DNA of 64,000 nt from Serripes groenlandicus (taxonomy: Eukaryota; Mollusca; Bivalvia; Cardiida; Cardiidae), in contig JASEVX010000001.1 in the NCBI GenBank assembly GCA_031761405.1, positions 41,220,699-41,284,698 on the forward strand, in the 5' to 3' direction. Shown in pieces: positions 58,260-64,000 of this stretch. The notes under the pieces are model-generated. The model was not told where the DNA came from and did no database searches. It saw nothing but the letters and a program-made list of their open reading frames with translations. Numbering within the stretch: the stretch's first letter is position 1; the number at the start of each line of letters is the position of its first letter. Position numbers and translations under genes: made by a program.

Positions 58260-61100
58260 CTTATTCGGATAACCAATCAAACTGAACGGATATGACCGAA
58301 TCATTGACAATTTTCTGTTGCGATCAACCACCTCATGTCAATCCAGAATAGTGTTAACCCTTATCCTGTTGTGTTCCCTTGACTCATTCCATCATCTTTT
58401 GAATTTAAAGGCAAAATAATGAAGCTAAAAGTATTTGATATATTTATAGCTTTAATTAAGTTTCCGACAATCAAACTGACATTTACGACCTTTTACATTG
58501 AGTATAAACGCGGATCGAATATGAAGATACTATTTTTACCAGGTTGTGTCTTTGGACAAAAATGTTGTTTAAAGTTGCATATATCAGCATAATGTTTATT
58601 CTCACTCGCAGACGCATATGCAACAGATGGGTTCTGAATGTTGTTATTGCAAAGGATGACAATGCTCGTAATGTGAGAAAGGGTCAAACGAAGCGCCCGA
58701 CCAATGCCTTCCGTAATTGACATCCACTGGAAACATAAACTTGAAGACTAAGACATTTTCCTCCAAACACAGCTGATGATCTCTCTTTACAATTTGATTA
58801 TTTGGGTGCTTAAAATGGCTTCAAGCAAAGTATGTTTTTTTGCACGCGATTTCAACCGCCATTCCGAACAATGTAGAACAACTTCAATCAAAAATATCGC
58901 TCAGTCTCATGTTAGTTAACATTGTTCGTTACCCAGTTCTTACTTTGTCATCAATTTCAATTTAATTCAATACTATGGCAAACATTATTTACATAGAAAA
59001 ACATATATCATATATACAAACAAATTTTACAAACATATAATATATACATAATAAAACACAAAACATAAAACGCCATAGCTATGCAAAAATCTATTGAAAT
59101 CTAGGCTAAAGATCCCATTTACTGCAATTCAAACGGATGATAATGTACGTCTTTAAGAACACTTTACACTATTCAAAATTGCTGCCTAATGTACATAGGG
59201 ACACTTTCAAATGTACCTAGGGCATTCATGTTGTAATTCATTGCAACGATTCTTGAAGGGATATGATTCACTTGGTTGCCACGGAAGCCATTAGTCTACA
59301 CGAATAATAACCGATTGAAAGAATTGTATAGGGACATAGTGCGGTGAACATGTTTGCAATGAAGTTTCGACAAAGTTTTCTTAATGATTTCAGACGGCTA
59401 GGTCATTGATGATGTATGGCAGACACAGGGCGGTCGATAAGCTCAGCTAACCCTATGCACTTATGTGACAGTGCTTTATTCTAAAATTAAGTATAATCTA
59501 ACCTCTTCAAACGGCACCTCTGCAGAGAGAAAACCTCTGTAGAACAAGACAGGTTATATTCGCCAACATCTTGTTAAGGGAAATGCACCAGTCTCGAAAA
59601 AAAACAAAAAAAAACAATTATCTTGGGATGGAGAGGAAGACATTGCAGGGAAAGGGGAAAATGCTTGTAACGTACAGTTTCTCATTTTCCTAAGATATTT
59701 TCGAACATTTTATCTGCTTCAGTTTTTCTACCAGGCCATTTATTTATTGATTGATTAGGATTTAACACCGTTTAAAAAACTCGTGTGCTTCTTGATTGTC
59801 TCATACCAAAATTCCACACAACATGATTAGGTATGATATCTATATAGAGCATTTCAATGCAATCTGTGCTCTTAAGTAGCAATATTTGAAGGGGAAAATA
59901 GTATGTCATATTTGATCTATCTGTATCAATATGCAATCTTACTATACTCAATAATGCTTCAAAACTGGTATTGAACTATAATGTATCATCTGGATATACA
60001 GCAAAAAGCCAACGTGTACCTTTCCCTTGGACGGGCTCACATGATAAATGAAAATGATTTATACTTAATGGTTTCACATATTTTACCAAATTAGCAAAAC
60101 TGCAGTTGTATTCTTAATTTTTGTCAAATCACATGTGCACATTGTTTCTGTTTTAGTTTAACAAAAATATAACTATAAATAAAGAAAATACACTAATGAA
60201 ATGTTTTGGCTGACTGTGCAATATAAACAGTATTCGCTTAAAGTTATTGTATTCTGATTCAACAAAACGGAAGTAGTCTAGACAAATAGAAAACAATCAA
60301 GCAACATAGTATAGTAATGTTGCAAGACGTAACTATGACAATACGAGCCGAGTAATTCTAAAGGAGGCCCTCATTGCGTCCAATTTAGAAACAAATAAAA
60401 TGCTTTATTGTATAATTTGATATCTTTCAAAAAGGTTGCAGTATCCGTCGATATAGTATAGTTTGATATAATGAGATATTTTTCACGTGCCATAAAGTAA
60501 CGTTAAAAATCGTTCCCGTCAGATCGCTGATGAGTTAAAAGACATATCTATAGCTTTAACTGTGTGTACATACATACGCATTTTCTGACGTAAACATGTG
60601 ACGTGACGTGAAGAACAATAATATTGCTCGATTCTAGATTCGCTGCACTAGTGACATACACCATAGTTGTTTTGATTGTCGTTGACGTTCTATATAAGGA
60701 TATATATAAGTGTATCTTAATTACACATGACCAAAAGAAATAAAGAGGGTTTTAATAACTGCTGGGATGAATAAGCAAATGATTGTTTAAACGGTAGGTT
60801 TCTGTTTATTTTTGGCATTCTCCGATGCGAAGTTTTACAACGCACAATAGAAGATGTGAGTTCGCTTACTTAACACTGTGACGTCAAAAGGTGCATCTAT
60901 AAAGAACACAACTATCCAGACGTAAATACCAGAATAAGATAATACACTAGTTCTTAACGAAATCTACTGTTAGTAAAAGCGTTACTCATCATTTTGTCGA
61001 AGATTCAATTTCGAGTTGAAACCAAATAGGCAACAAAAATGGCGGTTCGTAAATTTATAATTTCAAAGACCCTAGCAACCATCTGAAAGTACAATAATGG
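58260..61100. other. Interval with no recognised gene
   Basis: AT-rich sequence with a SINE fragment at 59745-59830 (GATTGATTAGGATTTAACAC). No exon or full element was identified. Confidence 0.5.
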
Positions 61101-61106
61101 GGCGAT

Positions 61107-61451
61107 CAGGGGCGTAGCTTGGCAATAATCAATGTGTAGGCCGTCTCGTGAGAAAATCAACATTGTGGACTCTGCGTAAAGTATCGACCAGGATCAGCCT
61201 AAGCATGCCACACAGACCTACCCGGATAGACACTTTCCGCCTCCTGTGGATTTTCTGTTTCAGGAATAACTACTCTATACATCTATCCCCCTAAGACGGA
61301 ATGTGTCGGCCGGATCAGTCTGCGCGGACAGCGCAGGCTGATCTGGTCGATACATTACGCAGATGTCTATCGTCGCAGCTGCATTTGGGGCATTTTGAGG
61401 AAACAATGTGTAGGCACGTGCCTACAGTGCCTAAAGGGAGCTACGCCCCTG
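61107..61451 (+). mobile_element. Composite hAT-like element enclosing GAGCCG palindrome
   Basis: Ends CAGGGGCGTAGC and GCTACGCCCCTG are flanked by GCGAT (61102-61106 and 61452-61456). This is the best preserved of four copies. Confidence 0.93.
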
Positions 61452-61732
61452 GCGATGAGTCGTAAATGTTAATTTATCAAAACAGTTGTTAATTTTCTAA
61501 ATGCTCGAAGTGTTTATATCACAATACACGACACATTTTAAATAGCCAATATTAAATTATACAATACAAAATTTTATTTCATGATTAAGAGAAACTATTG
61601 AATTGGGCCTCGTTCCTTCGGAGTAGTTCTGCCCTCGCAAGCTCGCTCATCTCAGCCGTAGGATCTGGTACAACACAATAGTTTCCCATACAGATGCATT
61701 AACCTATATTGCATTACAATTGCCCTTACCAG

Positions 61733-61913
61733 TACAAACACTTTTCGCCTCCTGTGCATATTCCGTTTCAGGAATTCTGTATACTCTCTATACCTATAGA
61801 CCGCTGAGGCGGAATGTGTCGGCCCTGATTAGCCTGCGCGGATTGCGCTGGCTGATCTGGGTCGATGCATTACGCAGATTCCATTATGTTAGTTTTCTCG
61901 TGAAACGGCTCAT
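61733..61913 (+). mobile_element. GAGCCG palindromic MITE lacking its left arm
   Basis: It starts at CACTTTTCGCCTCCTGTG and ends GAAACGGCTCAT. Confidence 0.87.
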
Positions 61914-61967
61914 ATCGTTGAGAAGAACAGTTTCCATGAGATGTTATCAGTCGCCCACAAATTATAT

Positions 61968-62888
61968 TTAAGGATGTACTGAACTGAAAAGTGGATTTTT
62001 CATAACATTTAACTTTTGTTGTAACATTGTTTTTCTTTTGAAAGTTTGATGTATGTTAAATAAAAAAAAAAAAAAAAAAAGGTAGGGTAGTGGGTTTTAT
62101 TTTTTGCTAGATCAATTTATGAAAGCCTTATGATATGCATTTTTTTGCTATTTTAGTACATGAAAAAAAAAAAAGTTTTCACGCAAATTGCCAATATTTG
62201 AAAGATGATATGCTAATTGTTTGTCTTCTTGTGATTTAAATCTCATTCTGAAGTTATTTTATCCATATCTTTGGAAGTTCATGTGATACGTTGTAATTAA
62301 ACCTAAAAAATAGACACTTTTTTCCCTAATGAGAACTCATATTTGTCAGGTGTAAAACATATTTATAATATTTAACTTTTTCTGAAACTTCTTCAGATTA
62401 TTGCAATAGCTATCATTTATCAAAATTTAAAAAGAAAAGTATATGTCATTGGGCAACATTTTCAGTTTTTCTTGTCTGAATGGCTAACAAATGTTAAAAT
62501 ATGAATAAATATTTATTTATTTTTCAAACATATCTTCAAATGTCATAAAAGTTTTCCAATATTTTCTACTTTTTTCCAAAACAATATGATACTATACAAG
62601 TTCTAGATTAAAATTGATATATATGGACTTTAATATGTACTTTTTACCCAGTTATATTTCTTAATCAAACATGGCTACTGGACAGCGGCTCACGAAAAAT
62701 GTGAAGGCTCACGAAAAAAATAGGCCTTTTGTCTTAACCAAATTTAAACCACTTTGTTTTAAATTGTTAAGCATTATAAAAAGGTATAAAAAGGTTTTAA
62801 TTGTCAACAAAATCAGAAGATTTAATAACAATGTAACATTTTTTATTTATTTTTTAAATTTCAACTTCTCAGTTCAGTACATCCTTAA
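61968..62888. mobile_element. 0.92-kb element with perfect 20-bp inverted ends
   Basis: TTAAGGATGTACTGAACTGA at 61968-61987 is exactly inverted at 62869-62888. The outer TTAA may be the target. The interior is AT-rich with poly-A runs and no transposase. Confidence 0.87.
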
Positions 62889-63922
62889 TGACGTCATGTA
62901 TATAACGTAACCGCTTACTTCATTATGCATACTCGCGTCGTGAAAGGGCTATACATACAGCATCGTTTATCCAAATGTTACTTGAATGTCATGATTTTGT
63001 TATCATCGTATATGTGTTAAATGTATCAAAAGTGCAATGGTAAACACACTCCGTATACAAGTAAAACGAATGGGACTGCAAGTCTACGTCTTCATCCCAG
63101 GTAACGCCCACAGCAGTTCTAATAGTATACGTGCAGGGTGGACTTTACTGATGCAAATTCTGCAATGCATTCTTATGAAACAATGTATACCAACGCAACG
63201 TATGTATTAATAAATGAATGAGTGTATGATGTTTATTGAACCATCGACAGGTTAGGTCATTTAAAGCGCATATAAAATGAAATAGTATAACATTATTCAA
63301 AAATAAGATATAATGGTTAACATTTGATGAGGTGAAATGATGTTACAGAAACAAATGTAAAGGGAATTAAATTTATCGTGTAGAATGAATTAAAGTTGAT
63401 ATATGCGAATGAGATGAGATTGAATGTAGAAAGATGACAACTTTGTTCACAGATGTTTGTAATGTCTAATCTCTTTTAAAAAGCAAAATCATGTACAAAA
63501 TTAGTCAATGAGAATGCTTACCTTATAAGAACAAACCCAAAATAACATTATATTCCGACTGATATTCACAACTTAATTTTAAAGAAATTACACGAATCTT
63601 CAGAGGAGAAAAAGATCGTCAATATTTGAAAAGAATACAAACAACGTTCTGTATTGTCACACATATTCCGTCAAATGTTCCCTGCTGTTACAAAACAGCA
63701 GTAAGAAAAAATAGCTAGAGTTCAATATCAGCTTATTTGACACATAGTCCGTCAAATGTTCCCTCCTGTTAAAAAACAGCAGTAAGAAGAAATAGCTAGA
63801 GTTCAATATCAGCTTATTTAATCATTAAACTCTAAGCTGTAAGTACCCCCAAAAATTGTCACATTGAGTAAATTCGTTTTAGTACCAACAGCATAGCTTT
63901 TTATGAGAAATAGAATATAATA
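62889..63922. other. Interval with a two-copy tandem repeat
   Basis: An 81-bp block (about 63667-63828) occurs twice, containing GTCAAATGTTCCC and an inner palindrome around AAAACAGCAG. No gene was seen. Confidence 0.65.
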
Positions 63923-64000
63923 TTGAGTCGTTCCACGAGAAAATTATTATTATGGACTCTTATGTAGTCTGCGCAGGCTAATCCGGGCCGACAAATTGTG
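63923..64000 (-). mobile_element. GAGCCG MITE cut by the window end
   Basis: TTGAGTCGTTCCACGAGAAA then GCGCAGGCTAATCCGGGCCG match the family's left arm. Confidence 0.82.

Overview
This window looks like nuclear DNA from a eukaryote, most likely a bivalve mollusc. The evidence is AT-rich sequence, small exons with GT-AG splice sites spread over kilobases, tRNA-derived SINEs, and many short inverted-repeat elements. The repeat style resembles dreissenid and other heterodont bivalve DNA, but that is recollection and not a search result. There are no operons, CRISPR arrays or prokaryotic genes. A 200-base run of N (27384-27583) marks an assembly gap.

Region 1 (about 1.3-19.4 kb, minus strand) holds one real multi-exon gene, which I assembled by reading across introns. 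Seven coding exons (19444-19369, 18457-18297, 16458-16301, 13251-13097, 6710-6623, 5254-5077 and 2052 down to the stop at 1327) all have AG acceptors and GT donors and join in a consistent phase. They encode a secreted ZP-domain protein of about 513 residues: a signal peptide, a ZP-N half with four cysteines, a ZP-C half with six cysteines, and an RRKRR furin-type cleavage site. In the last exon the frame then runs through seven copies of a 63-bp minisatellite and ends inside a SINE-like tRNA head. Its introns are filled with MITEs and SINEs, and four of six splice donors lie within about 20 bp of a repeat. A Tc1-type transposase pseudogene (7.56-8.41 kb) lies in the intron between exons 4 and 5.

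Region 2 (20-27 kb) has no clear host gene. It contains more MITEs and SINEs. It also contains a roughly 0.87-kb element (25688-26555) bounded by 27-bp inverted repeats, which carries a tyrosine-recombinase-like N-terminal exon and two near-perfect hairpins.

Region 3 (27.6-34.1 kb) is a 2.63-kb macrosatellite, about 2.5 copies. It combines (CA)n, (GACA)n and (TACA)n tracts with a 1.2-kb unique part rich in the motif TGTAGCAC. It abuts the N gap, so the copy number is unreliable.

Region 4 (34-64 kb) is mostly repeats. One intact single-exon gene stands out: an InaF-motif (INAFM-like) one-pass membrane protein at 44550-44206. Notable repeats are a foldback family sharing CCGTTAGGGCCATC ends and 6-bp target duplications (41.2-42.4 and 54.3-55.0 kb), a 100-bp-period satellite (45.0-45.6 kb), large inverted copies of a repeat (39-40.7 versus 50.3-51.4 kb), and a 0.92-kb element with perfect 20-bp ends (61.97-62.89 kb).

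Two repeat systems cut across the window. The first is a palindromic MITE beginning GAGCCG, with about a dozen copies. The second is a composite element in which a truncated copy of that palindrome sits inside CAGGGGCGTAGC ends. It occurs four times, each with a different perfect 5-bp target-site duplication.
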